NCBI RefSeq assembly: GCF_000346465.2
Contig: NC_034009.1
Location: 2,027,395-2,091,394, forward strand
DNA: 64,000 bases
Source: Prunus persica
Lineage: Eukaryota > Streptophyta > Magnoliopsida > Rosales > Rosaceae
Direction: 5' to 3'
Numbering within the stretch: the stretch's first letter is position 1; each line of letters opens with the position of its first letter. Shown here piece after piece: positions 47,357 to 58,906 of this stretch. The translations under genes and the position numbers were made by a program. A model generated the notes under the pieces. It ran no database searches. It was not told the origin of the DNA and saw only the letters and a list, made by a program, of their open reading frames with translations.

Positions 47357-47692
47357 TGTTGGAGTGTGAGTTGACATTCATTGCACACCAAGGTTTCCCA
47401 TATAACTCTTGTATAGATTACAATTGATTTCTTGTATAGATTAGAATTGATTTCTCACTGTAAATAGAATTATGAGTTATTACTTTACTTAGCCTTCAAG
47501 GAATGTTGTAGTATAAATATGGCCTTTTACATGGTAAAGAATACACCGAAAATTCTCACCAAAATTACTCTCTCAAAATTTTAGCAATTTGCATACTTAT
47601 AGTAAAAGATTTTGTTCCTTCAAACTCATGAAAGAAGGAAAATACTTCACTTATTCCCCTATAAGTATGAATTCTTACATTCTTGTAAAGAC
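47357..47692 (+). mobile_element. Possible copia solo LTR
   Basis: Starts TGTTGGAGTGTGAGTTG, contains TATAAATATGGCC followed by a short 5'-leader-like segment, and is followed by AAGACA near 47692. The string TATGATATGT occurs on both sides (47341 and 47695), but the spacing does not fit a 5-bp copia target repeat. Borders uncertain. Confidence 0.4.
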
Positions 47693-48399
47693 AGTATGAT
47701 ATGTGTGTAGAATTTAAAACATTTTTAAGTAGTTCATTTGAATATTAAACATGCATTTTATCAAATTAATCGCAACGGAGGTGGTTGTTTAAATTCAAAA
47801 ACAAAACTTCTTTCAAGTATCTTAAGCCATGAACATTTATATGTTTTTCATAAATGGAGAGTTCAAAAGAAAAGGATAAGATCTAATTACCCTTGAAGCA
47901 ATTATATGAATCAATTTGTGTTTGGTCTTCTCTTGATGGTTTCCACTTTGTTGATCTCCTCTTTGATCTTTGATCTTTTTCTTCCATGTGAGCCACAGAA
48001 GTATATGGCCTCTAAGTCTCCATACTAATGGAATCTTGAGATGAGGGGAAGTATCTTGAGAATACAAGGATGCTAGTGCAAGATTCTCAAGATTGGTTTC
48101 AATTTAAACCCTTTGATAAAATTGGAAGTGTTTCACTCTTGAAACTCTCTTTGATCTCCCAAACTTATTTGGTTGATGTTGGATTATGTTTGTATGTTAA
48201 TGAGCTTATGGAAACGATTCTCATACACATTTACTTAACATTTTTGGCCAAACCCCCATGGGCTTCCAATTTTGGCCTTGTAACACTTAAATCATAATAT
48301 TTATGTGTCTTAAGCCCTTGAGTTTGATACCTAACCATTTGGGCTTCCCCTTAACTATTACCGAGGCCTAAATACACTTTTACACGTAGTAAATCATCC
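47693..48399. other. Spacer, nothing recognised
   Basis: No coding motif in either strand; short open frames only. Confidence 0.3.
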
Positions 48400-49478
48400 A
48401 CATCAAATCTATCAAATTGATTTCCTCATTCTCATTTATATTACTCAAAGTTAACTATTTAAGGTGTGCAATCCATTATGTCCTAATTAGCAAGGCAGTT
48501 GGAAAATGTTAGAACTCTCTCTAATCAACTGGAATTAAAACCCTTTTTTAATTGTTCTTTTATATGGATCAATCACAATCAAACCTAGGACTTCCATGAG
48601 CCAACAGTGACATCTAGGAAAATATCAAAGTTACCCAAGCTAACCCGAATAGATGAAGAACCTGTTGAGTTGGAATTGCAAAGCAGTACGGTCCTTCTCT
48701 TATACAATATTGCTTCAAATCATATCATTAGGTACGGATTGATTATGTCAAACCCCTAATATGATTTATAACCTCATTTGATTCAAAAGATCATGATTAA
48801 GAACAACATTCTAAATCAAGCTCAAAAAACTTTGGCCAAAGATTTGCTAAATCACATCTCGAAACATTCTCCTTCTTTATTGAAGGTAGAGATTCCTTAT
48901 TGTACATTCACATGCTCCTATGATGAATTAAGAGACCCCAACAACACTTAAGACAAATCTTTTACGGCTTGCCTTTGAGAGTTATTAAAGATCAATAACG
49001 CATCATAGAATAACCATGATGCATCAGGTCTAAGGACTAATTTGCATTATTGTAACTATGAGTTTTCGTTTGACATGTGGATAAAACTCCATTTGAGAAC
49101 TTCGGTTGATCCCATTTAGTGTATTCATTTACTAATGAGCACCCACATACTTGTATTAGTGTCAACTACACAAATAATTTTAGAGTAACCATCCTCCTTA
49201 TTGAGCATACATAATGTGTGCTAATCTTGACAGTTTATCAATGCCCCTTTGATAACCCTATGATTAGGAACATTTTGGGATACTATAGTTAGAAATCAAA
49301 GGTCTCTTGCATCTAATCTTCTTTAGATTACTTTATCTCATATTTGGATTCCCCGGACTTTGTTTCTTTGACAGATGTAAAAGATAACAAAATAAGTTTG
49401 CCCTTTATATATCATATACAAAATGTATTATAAGGAGATTACATCAAATGTATTGGCTCCTAGGGCACATTTCTAACA
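48400..49478 (-). mobile_element. Possible copia-type LTR remnant
   Basis: On the minus strand it begins TGTTAGAAATGTGCCCTAGG at 49478, a start seen in a very common plant LTR family, and runs through AT-rich non-coding sequence for about 1 kb. The other end and any primer site are not clear. Confidence 0.45.
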
Positions 49479-49849
49479 ATGTGTGCATAAGTTTTAATTT
49501 TTGTATTTTTGATGGATTATTTGTGCACATGTGTTAAATTGTAATTTGCAAGATGGAGGAAAATCGCCTTTCTGAAAAGGAGACAAGCAGTATCCATAAA
49601 AGAATTTCCTCCTTCTCTATGGATATCATTACCATATTATTTTCTTCCTTACCCCTGGCTCAATTTGGAAAAGCGATTTGCAAATCTGATAAGAACTTAT
49701 GTTTTGCGTACCATATGTATATGCTTATTTATTGCAGTGCCCTCTGAAACTATGATCAAATCCTACATTTCTCCATGGAAGTCAAAATGGCACTATAATA
49801 AATAAGCTTATAGGGGATCCTTCAAATAATTTTATTTAAGGGATATCCC

Positions 49850-50135
49850 TTAGGGTACCCTACGAAATTTTTTTCAGCCATCCAAACCATCTATTTTTTA
49901 CATCTTTATTCAAACATCATCCTTACAAAAAATCATGTAAATTGAAAATTATTAAGGTATCTAATGGAGACTAACAAAATCAATGAACACAGTACTTAAA
50001 GAAAGTACTTTAATTTTAATAATTTAATTAAGTGGTCAAATAATATCGAATTTACGTGATTTTTTATAGAGATGATCTTTGAATGAATATCTACAAAATA
50101 GACGGTTTGGATTAGTGAAATACAATGCATACATT
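49850..50135. mobile_element. Foldback MITE, copy 2
   Basis: Arms CCAAACCATCTATTTTTTAC and CTACAAAATAGACGGTTTGG are inverted repeats, extended inward by ATTCAAACATCATCC against GATGATCTTTGAATG. It is the better preserved of the two copies (see 44930-45195). Confidence 0.7.
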
Positions 50136-50154
50136 GGAATAATGCAAACTAATG

Positions 50155-50320
50155 ACATGAGTATTATATATATATTTGTTAATTTACTAATACTAATTGA
50201 TGTTGGCAATAATGCAACCGATGACGTCGGTGGTGTTTTCATTGAGGTTGTTAATAATAAATGTCACTGCAGAACTATCTTTAATTTCTTTCGATATAGA
50301 CGCTAAGAGCATCTCCAACA

Positions 50321-50351
<31 letters not shown>

Positions 50352-50480
50352 TAGGGTTTATTTACTAATACTAATTGACGTTAGCAATCATGCAACCGAT
50401 GACGTCGGTGTTTTCATTGAGGTTGTTAATAATACATGTCACTGCAGATGCATCTTTAGTTTATTTTGATATGTACGCTT
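50155..50480 (+). repeat. Tandem duplication around a TA run
   Basis: The block TACTAATACTAATTGATGTT through GATGACGTCGGTG, TTTTCATTGAGGTTGTTAAT and TGTCACTGCAGA occurs at about 50185-50300 and again at about 50365-50480, separated by a (TA)n run at 50326-50352. The copies differ by a few substitutions and short indels. Confidence 0.85.
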
Positions 50481-50493
50481 AATATAACATCGT

Positions 50494-50765
50494 AGTCTGT
50501 ACACACATGTTCATATGGTTTTAAGTTCAATCTCCAGAATATGTGAGAAATGACCAATGAACTCGAGGCCCTTGTTAATTAAAGATTTGTAGGGTGACTT
50601 TTGATCAATTATGCCTGCTTGCTGGGTCAGACTGGCCAGTGGCAATATTTGATTGTAACATGTCAATATCAAGCACATCAGCACTTATTAAAGATATGAT
50701 TAATTATCCAATAAACCAAAATATTAGATTAAATGTGTTACTCAGATTACTTGTTGGACTTCATG
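50494..50765 (+). repeat. Diverged duplicate of the DUF247 upstream region
   Basis: 50495-50565 matches 55990-56055 (GTTCATA-GGTTTTAAGTTCAA then TCTCCA), and 50566-50765 matches 58130-58370 (GGCAATATTTGATTGTAACA). The two halves are adjacent here but about 2.07 kb apart at 56-58 kb. Confidence 0.65.
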
Positions 50766-51010
50766 AAATTGCGTTAAAATCACCCGCAACCATCCATGGA
50801 CCTTGTATGTCTTAGGACAGTAATTGAAGTTTTTCCCAAAGAAGCCGTCTCTCCTGAATGGAGCACTTTGCATAAACAATGGTAAGCCTTATCAGATCAG
50901 AATTAAGGTCGACTGTGATACACAGTTCAAACTCGTCGACAAGCACTACATTCACTTCATGATTCCAACAGAGCCATATTTTATCATCTGCCTCTTGATT
51001 TGCCAATGAA
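50766..51010 (-). pseudogene. LINE endonuclease fragment
   Basis: Minus-strand translation contains IWLCWNHEVNVVLVDEFE, IRLTIVYAKCSIQERRLLWE, a stop, then GPWMVAGDFNAIS. VYAKC--ERR-LW--L and GPW-V-GDFN are signature strings of the L1-type LINE apurinic endonuclease domain in plants. Only about 80 codons remain. Confidence 0.75.
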
Positions 51011-52923
51011 AAGTGGAAACCCCACTGGTTATCAGTTTATCATACACAGTTAAGGTTTCAATTACCAAGAAATACGACTTTATTTTTTTTCTTCCTTATA
51101 TTTGATTTGTATAGGAATGGAAACAAATTTTGTTTAGTTTTTCAATTATACCTCAGTTAGAAATATGAAATAAATAAAATAAAAAAGAATAGCAACAGTA
51201 TTTTTTGTACAACAAAATTATAATTCTAAATCGTTAATAGGGGCAAATTAGTCATGAAAAAAGCAGATTTAATGTTGACCTTGGTTTCCCATGAGTGTGG
51301 AAAATGAACCCAAGGGTGACGGACCTCCCCTCTTTTCCCATATGCCATGAAATCAAATTTCTCATGTCAGGACTTACCAAACATGGGAAATCAAGCCCAA
51401 GCTCCTTTTCAAGTGAACCAAATGACCCTAAGGCTCCATTTGGTTCACAAAAAGGATTTGAAGGGAAATCATTTCCTATGTATTTTTCAAAAGATGGGAA
51501 ATGAAAGATTAATTTTTCATGCTTGGTAATATTAAGAAAGTAACCATAAAATAACACTTTATTTCATTTATCATGTTTGATTTGCATAGGAATGAAAAAT
51601 AAACTTTGTTTAGTTTTCATTGACTTTAGTTTTTATTCTCATAAATAAAATTAAATTATGCAACAAATAATGGGGTTGATGAAAAATTAAAAACACTAGA
51701 GGGTAAAGGAGAATTAATTAATCAGAGTCTTTTGAATGATAATAGTTAGGAGAGAAAAAACCATGGCCGCTCTCTCATTTTGTGAGTCTAAAACAAAACT
51801 CTATAGGGGGGAGGGGGAAGGAAGAAGTTTTATTGCCCCTCCTCCCCTTATTTCGCCTTATCCTTTTTTCTTCTGGGTTAGTGAATAAGTTTATTGGGCG
51901 TTTTGAGTAAGAAGCCCCTTGTGGTGATTTCATTTGAGCCATGCTCAGATTGAAGTTCTCTATCATCCATTTTAGGCGTTTTTAAAAAAGAAAAAAAAAA
52001 TTCTCCCAAAACCCACTTTCTAACACTGCTAAAGTTCTCTAAATTCGGGGCTACATTGTCTTTGACGAAAGTTGCTGCAATCACCTAATTGTTCTTTGTC
52101 AAGGTAGTATGTTTTCGTTTATTTGTTCGCTCTTATACACAAGTAGATTGCTAGAAACCGTGTTTCCCCAAATCTATTACGGATGCAGTGGTGGGTGTGG
52201 CCGCAAAGGCGATGGTGGTAGTAGAGTTTGTTTAGACTCATGGGTTTCTTTAGGGTTTTGGTTATGTTGGGTATGTGGTCTTTGTTTAGACTTATATATG
52301 GTTAATTATGGTGATATGGGCTAATAGCTTTAGTGTGGCTTTTGTCCACTTTAGTTTTATTTTTAACATGTTAGTTTGTTACCTTATGGGGATTCGTAGT
52401 TTCGATGTCTTGTTGATATCTTTGATTGTACTTTTAAAATTTATCTTTTATTAAAATAAAAAAATAAAAAATAAAAAATAAAACTGGAGGGTAGAATAAG
52501 CACACACAAAAATTGACTAATCAAAGTAGTAAATGTTAGCTGACTCATCGACCCAAAACTCACATCAGTCCCTTCACCACGTTCTCTCCCTTCTACCTTG
52601 TTTCTATCTACCATTTTCTTCTCGTTCTTTTCTTCCCAAAACTCCCTTTTTTCTCTGAAGCAATGAGATGCTCAGATTTGAGGAACATAGAACTTTACAA
52701 GCCGAGCCAGCTCAACTATAGGTCCTACGTGACGTGGGGGTTTTATTTCTTTTATTGGAGGATGTTTTATTTCTATGAGCGTCTGGCGTCAGTCAGCATT
52801 GGTTGGTAGCCCATCGATTTCACCTACAACCTCTCCGAGATCTTTACCGTTGAGTTGAATGTAGACCACCAGCAACACAATTAGGACAGACCAGACCAAC
52901 CAGACCCATTTCCCAAATCTTAT
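51011..52923. other. Spacer upstream of mini-SEO E
   Basis: No gene recognised. 51250-51560 has weak inverted symmetry (CATTTGGTTCAC and AAATGAACC; GGGAAATGAAAG and CTTTCATTTCCC-like strings), possibly a MITE. The last few hundred bases are presumably promoter. Confidence 0.35.
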
Positions 52924-52932
52924 TATATAAAC
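52924..52932 (+). promoter_or_regulatory. TATA box of mini-SEO E
   Basis: TATATAAAC lies 118 bp upstream of the ATG, the same spacing as in the full-length SEO genes. Confidence 0.6.
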
Positions 52933-53041
52933 AAGATAAGCAAGCACACTCCTAGTTTTGCTCTCCCCTTTCCAACTTTCCCATTTCTTGATTTTTCAGT
53001 TAAATAGCTTTTGATCAAACCAAGAACAAGATAATAATCCC

Positions 53042-54311
53042 ATGGGTTCCAATGAGTCACTGGACCAGATCCTTTTGTGGGCAATAGCTTTTGTTTTAAT
53101 TGTTTATCTCTTGACCTACAAGAAGCCCACAGGTTTGACCTCTTAATTGCTGGGTTTTTTTTTTTTTTTTTTGTGTGTGTGATTTAGTTGATTTTTCAGT
53201 CAATCATGGTTTTACACAATTTCGGCGCACCACCACACTAGGAGTAGAAGCAAAAATTCTTGATCTGTTCGTTCCACCACAATTGTGGCTGAAAACCTAG
53301 CCAACACCCAGGACCCACGTGACTAACTTAAAGCCCACACATTGATGCTCTCTCTGTTGCCCTAGTGGACAACCTCCTCTGCTTTCTCGGCCGGATCAAT
53401 CCACCAAGTGCTCCACACACAATTCATTCAAAGTAGGCAGCCCACTAAACACAATTCACGCGGCCACTTAAAACACCACACATGCAGATGGATACAAATT
53501 GAGCCAAAAAGCTCTCAACAAACACACTAGAATGTTTTTCCAAGAAAAAACATACACGCTAGAATGTCTTAATGGACACAACTGAGCACAAGAATATACG
53601 TTTTACTTAAATGCTGAAGATCTTTCATATTTATTCTTTTTAGTGTTGCTCTTTTGACAGGTGAGACTGATCGCAACAATGCTCAAGCCTATATGTACCC
53701 AATCCGACTAACAATATCTGAATCTTCGGCTATCTTGAGACAATTCATTTTCGATAATTTTGATGTGCCGTTGAACTGGATCATTAACACTTACACTCGC
53801 ACTCCGGTTAGCATGTTACCTTAGTTTGAGTTTGCATTGCTATTCTTATATTATTACTGATAAAGACTTGATCCATTATTGTGCTTTTTTGTTTTGCCCG
53901 AAGACATATCCTAGGAATTTCGATGAACTGAGGGGTAGTAAACTATTCTTGTTCTTTTCAAGTTTGGATATTTCTGAAGATCATATTTTACTTATCAAGT
54001 ACGTTAACGAGCGGATACAAAGGGAGAGAAGGGATCTGTATAAGACTGTGTGGATCCCCATTGCGGAGAACCTGAATTGGGAGGCACACAGGGTAGACAA
54101 TTACTTGTTGGGCATTGCGAGAAGACTGTCATGCTACACAGCTAGACCCCACCCAGCATGCATCAGAAACATCAAGGACACGTACCGATTGCATAACAGG
54201 AATAATTATTTAGTGCTGGTGGAGATGGACCAAAGGGGGCATGCGAACGAATACGATCCTGACACCACAATTGTAAGGGAAAGAATGGCTCGGTTTGGCT
54301 TCAGAAACTGA
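53042..54311 (+). CDS. Mini-SEO E, membrane-anchored SEO middle domain
   Basis: Three exons by GT-AG borders: 53042-53132, 53661-53806, 53904-54311; 214 aa. Exon 1 encodes MGSNESLDQILLWAIAFVLI and VYLLTYKKPT, a single hydrophobic helix (about residues 10-26). Exons 2 and 3 correspond to SEO exons 5 and 6, with the same intron phases (1 then 0). Shared strings are LFLFFSSLDIS-D, YKTVWIPIAE and a terminal FGF block, set against LLFISTLDISDDD and YKIVWIPIVE in SEO-A. The protein stops where SEO exon 6 ends, so it has neither the SEO N-terminal domain nor the C-terminal cysteine domain. Function is unknown. The gene model is supported by the paralogue F. No stop interrupts the joined frame. Confidence 0.75.
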
Positions 54312-54349
54312 CGGAAAAAGTAGCAATTTTATTTCAAAACTTAAGGTAA

Positions 54350-54492
54350 CTAATAAACAGAAGCTCTTTTGCTGCAGTTCACAATCATCACTGGAAGCAT
54401 TTCGGGAGAGATTTGTGACAGCACATAGACCTTCAAAAGAATTACTATTCGGAATAATTATAGACGGAAAGTTATGCCGTCCCTTTAGTTAA
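54350..54492 (+). other. Conserved frame downstream of mini-SEO E
   Basis: After the stop a frame reads FCCSSQSSLEAFRERFVTAH, continues RPSKELLFGIII and ends in CRPFS and a stop. The same place after gene F has FCYSSQSPLETFLDKFVTAH and EPLQELLSRIM, ending CAFN and a stop. Both begin beside an AG acceptor-like site (TTGCTGCAG here, TTGCTACAG in F). It may be a conserved 3' UTR, or an alternative last exon; I found no donor that joins it in frame. Confidence 0.4.
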
Positions 54493-56204
54493 GTTGGTAC
54501 TGCGTGTTTCTTTCTTTCTAGTACTACAATGTTTGTTTCAGAACCTAAATCAAGAAATATTTATCCATTTAGAATGTCCATATTCTTTTTCTTTGTTAGT
54601 TGCATGTTAAGGTATAATATCATACAAAAATTACAAAAAATGATAGGAAAAACCTTGGACATATAGTTCCCACTCGTCACTTTTGGTTTGGTTCTCTTCC
54701 TCCTGGGACTGCCAGGGCATGTTTGTGCGACTCGTTGTTGGCGCGGTGCACTCGTAGCTTCGTGCTGTAACCATTATCTTCATATAAATTTTTTCTTTTT
54801 TAAAAACTCCTTCAAACCAATGTAGTTTTGACACTTTTGAAAATTTTCGGGGTTAACTACATAACACTACATAACAACCCCCAAACCAATGTGAGGTCAA
54901 TTTGAAGGATTTTCAGGAGTTTCCATACAAAACAATAAATGTCCAACAAATTGTGTATGAATTTGAAAACCTAATCATTTGAGGGGTTTTATGTAGTTGA
55001 CCCTATTCTTTTTTGTTTTGATTTTGTTAATTTTCCTGGAATTTGACAAGTGCTATGAGTGAATCATATGTGACCATTCATGGTGAAGTAGCTCTCTTTT
55101 TTACGTCTGAATGCCTCATTCGGGTGAGAAAAGGAAAACCAAGTAAAAAAATTTACAGGAGGAAGGAAGGAATGAGAGGAGAAAAAATAATTTGGGGAGG
55201 AGAGAGGGGAGCCGCGAGCTGGGCTGGAGGAATGGTGGTGGTGGTGGTGCTATGGGGATGATGGTGAATGATGTGTTTTTCTTCTTTTTTTCAAATTCTG
55301 TATTTTTATGGTTTTTTTTTCTTCTATTATTTTGCGGATTGTATCTATGGTGAGATGTGGGATGGGAGAGTGGGTTGGTTGTGAAGGATTGTATTTTCAG
55401 TTCTAATTTCTTTTATTTTTATGTTTTATTTTAATCTTTAAATTACTTTAAATTATTAAAATTAATTGTGTTTCTTATCTATGTGAGATTTGCTTGTAGG
55501 TTCGAGGATACTGCTGTAAATAAGCCTATTAAGAAAAAGCTCCTCCTAAGCCAAACAATGCCTCAAAGTAATGCTCAAAAATGATAAAACGGATAAATAT
55601 TTGGAAAGTCCAACAAATAGTGTAACCAACTAACATGAATTAATCCTTAAAAGTGACATGTGCATGATATTTACATTTTACATTAAAATATTGCCACTGG
55701 GCAGTCTTAACCACTAGGCTTATATATAATTAATCAAAAGTCGCCTTTCAAAAACTGGGAAATAAAGACAAAACAAAAAGTCTTTAACTAACAAGGCCTC
55801 TCTAGTTTAATAATCAGTTTTCACCTGCTGATCCTCCCTAATTTTCTAAAAATTTAAAGGCTTTTGATGTGAGAATGCGAAGAAACATCCTACATATGAA
55901 AATTAATAAATCTTGAAAAGGTTTATAAAGAGTTTAGTTATTTCTCTTATTGCCAATTAGTTTTGAGGTGGAACCTCAACTTCCTTTATAGTATCATATT
56001 CTGTACATGTTCATACGATTTTAAGTTCAATCTCCAAAGTATGTGATGAATAACTATTGAACTTATCGGTGGCAATTTTCTCAACGAGTTTGGGTCTCAC
56101 TTCGACCCTAAAGGGTTGGGTATGAAGAAGAGAATTCTTATATGAGGACGAGTTTGGGAAATTTTCATGAACAGGCGAGATGGGTTGCATTTTTTTCATA
56201 TAAA
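54493..56204. other. Intergenic
   Basis: No gene recognised. Contains AT-rich spacer, a purine-rich low-complexity stretch near 55160-55250, and at 55990-56055 the left half of the sequence also found at 50495-50565. Confidence 0.35.
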
Positions 56205-56995
56205 TATAGGGATTTTTGTGGAAATATTACCTAAATTTATATCTCAGTTTCAATTTGTTACCTTAAAGAAAAATTTAAAAGAAATGTCTTAACTTTTCAA
56301 AATCCATGATTTTTCATTTGACTTTAACACTATCCAACTTTCCATACATTTTTAGAGTATTTTAGAGAAGAAGATACTTCTCTCCTTTTCTCCACCACCC
56401 CAACCCCACCTGCCCCAAAAACACATCCCACATGACCCCCCTCCTCCTCCCCTTCTTCTCTCTCTGTCTTTGTCTCTGAGCATGTATAAATTTTTTTATA
56501 GTATTCATTAAGCATGTCTAAAATTTTCAAAAAGAAAAAAGAAGAAGAAGAAGGTGGACTCTGTTTGGGTGGAGTGAGGGAATTTGTGTGTGGAGGGTAG
56601 GTGTTCCATGGTCGAGAGAGAAGGAGGAAGGGGAAGAGAGAAGGGGGAAATGCGCAGGAAAGGACTATGAAGAGGGAAGGGGGAATGGATTTCAAGGTGG
56701 GCATGGTTGGTTGGAGCCGGTGGTGGCGCACATGGGATGAGGGAAGGTGAGAAATTTTTTTTTTTTCAATTTTAATTGTTTAAAGGATATACAATTTTTT
56801 ATATAATGATTTTTTCATTTTTAAAATACCCTTGAAAATGGATGGAAAATTAGATAGTGTTAAAGTCAAATGACAAATAATGGATTTTGAAAAATTAAGG
56901 TGATATTTCTATTAATTTTTTCTTTAAGGTGACAAATTGAAACTGAGGTATAAGTTCATGTGACATTACTATAAAAATCTCTATAAAAGTATTGT
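56205..56995. mobile_element. Foldback element of about 0.8 kb
   Basis: The left arm (TATAGGGATTTTTGTGGAAA, TTATATCTCAGTTTCAATTTG, TTACCTTAAAG) is matched inverted by the right arm (CTTTAAGGTGACAAATTGAAAC, TGAGGTATAAG, TATAAAAATCTCTATA). The centre has CT/GA-rich low-complexity sequence that gives a spurious 133-codon frame. The ends resemble those of the foldback at 22785. Confidence 0.65.
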
Positions 56996-58136
56996 TAAGT
57001 GCTTTCTAGTTGTGTCTTACGACTCCCACGAAATTTTATATTCCACATATTATATAATATAATGAATTAAATAATACATAAAAAAATAGAAGTCTAAAAC
57101 AAAACTTGGGTATTGTATGTAGCTCTAGTATAATATAGTTTCTAATTTATTTTTTCTTTTTTTAATTCAAAATTTATTTTTATTGGTATTTTTGTAATGG
57201 AGCTGGTGGGGGGAATCCATTTCCCAACCAAGATGCTAAGATGGGGAATCCACAGTTTGAATACCATGACCCTAGAAACATTTAACTCTGCTTCTTCTTC
57301 AATCAAAGAAAACCTCTCTTTCTACTGCCAACGGAAAAAACATTCCCCTTCCAAACAGAAAAACTGAATAGACCTCCTAGCCTGAGAGGATCAAATTTCT
57401 TTTCCTTTGTTCTTCTAAGCTAAAAATTAAGATCTAATACTTCCTGCTTCTAAGAACAAGAAAATCTTCAACCAAAGAATGGAATCAAAGGACAAAAACT
57501 ATTCAAGATACGGAGAAAAAAAGAAAAACAATAGTGAACTGCAACCAAGATTAATCTCACATTGATTGCTCTATCTATTCCAGAAAATGCAAACACATTT
57601 GTTTTATTTTATTTTTAATTTCAGAGACTGCAAGAGATGTGTTATTTGAGTTTGAAATTAAAAGGAAAGAAAGAAACAAAGGAAGAAAATGAAATGGACA
57701 TGGGTTTCTGTTAGTTTTAAAGTTGCCCAACTCGAAGTCGATGTAATTATGGGACAACTTGAGCTTTTAGAGTTAGAGAAGAAAGAAAAACGATTGGATT
57801 ATGTGTGATTGAAGAAGCTTTTGTATGTGTGATTGAAAATAAAATTGGGGTTATAAGTTTTTAAGTTTAGGTTTCTAGGTCCTAATTTTTGAAGAATACA
57901 GTGAGAGAAAGATGCTAACTCGAGTTTGTTTGGTGGGTTGGGTATAAAGATGGTTGTGGATATCAAAAAAAAAAAGAAAAAAGAAAGGGTGTCAGTGCAT
58001 GTGAGAGAGAAATAGAGAAGTTATTTTATAAAGGGGTAAATTCATCTTAAAAATTTTAAAACTAAAATAGGTGGAAAAATAGGACATGTGAGTGAAAATA
58101 GCAGCACACAAAAAAAAAAAAAAAAAAAAACTAGAG
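56996..58136. other. Intergenic ending in poly(A)
   Basis: No gene recognised. Ends with about 21 consecutive A (58109-58130), directly where the sequence duplicated at 50566 resumes. The poly(A) at the border of a relative insertion suggests retroposition, but no LINE or mRNA-like motif is visible. Confidence 0.3.
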
Positions 58137-58906
58137 ACTTGTTAATTAAAGACTTGAAGGACGAGTTTTGATTAATTAAAGACCTGCAGGGGCAGACGGG
58201 CCGGTGGCAATATTTGATTGTAACATGTGAATATAATAATGCACATTGGCATTTGTTAAAGCTAAGATTAATTACCCATTGACAAAAAATAAATAAGACT
58301 AATTACGCAACAAAACAAAAAGATAAGATTATCAATGTAGATTAGTTGGATTATTTGTTGGCCTTGCACATTTTCTTTCTCTAATTCGTTTGAATATGAT
58401 CCAATCTATAATGCCAGCAGCCAGCAAGAAAAAAGAAAACATCAACCAGATAGTCGCGGAAACATAAAATAGAAAGAAAGAAAGAAATAGCACGTTGATT
58501 AATTTTGAGTTTATAAAAGATGAAGTACGTGAACAATTTCCTACATCTTTCTCAGAGTTTAGCTAGTTGTAGGTGAGTTTTGGTGGAACAATCTGTTTAT
58601 CCCAAATCTCAATCCTACCCAAAAATCAATTTGTAGCTTCTACAAATCCTCCTTGCATCCCACTTCGAGCTTTGCTGAATTCAATACTCTCTCTGTCTAC
58701 ATAATCTTCAAAAGCGGTTAGTTGCAGTAAAATTGGTTATGAAATACTTGTATTGATTTTCCAGACAAAATATATATATATACAAGAATTTGAATTCAAT
58801 TCTACCTATCTCACAATCGTACATAGTGCATAATTTTTTATTTTGTAAGTTGATTTGATTTCCTTGCCACTGCAGCTTGTTTCAGCCTTTCGAGACAATA
58901 CTTATC

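Noticed and set aside
50785..51010. Small host gene from the 64-codon minus frame
   Set aside because: Its residues match the LINE endonuclease signature, and the domain continues past a stop.
56330..56731. 133-codon minus-strand frame
   Set aside because: It is low-complexity CT/GA sequence inside a foldback element.
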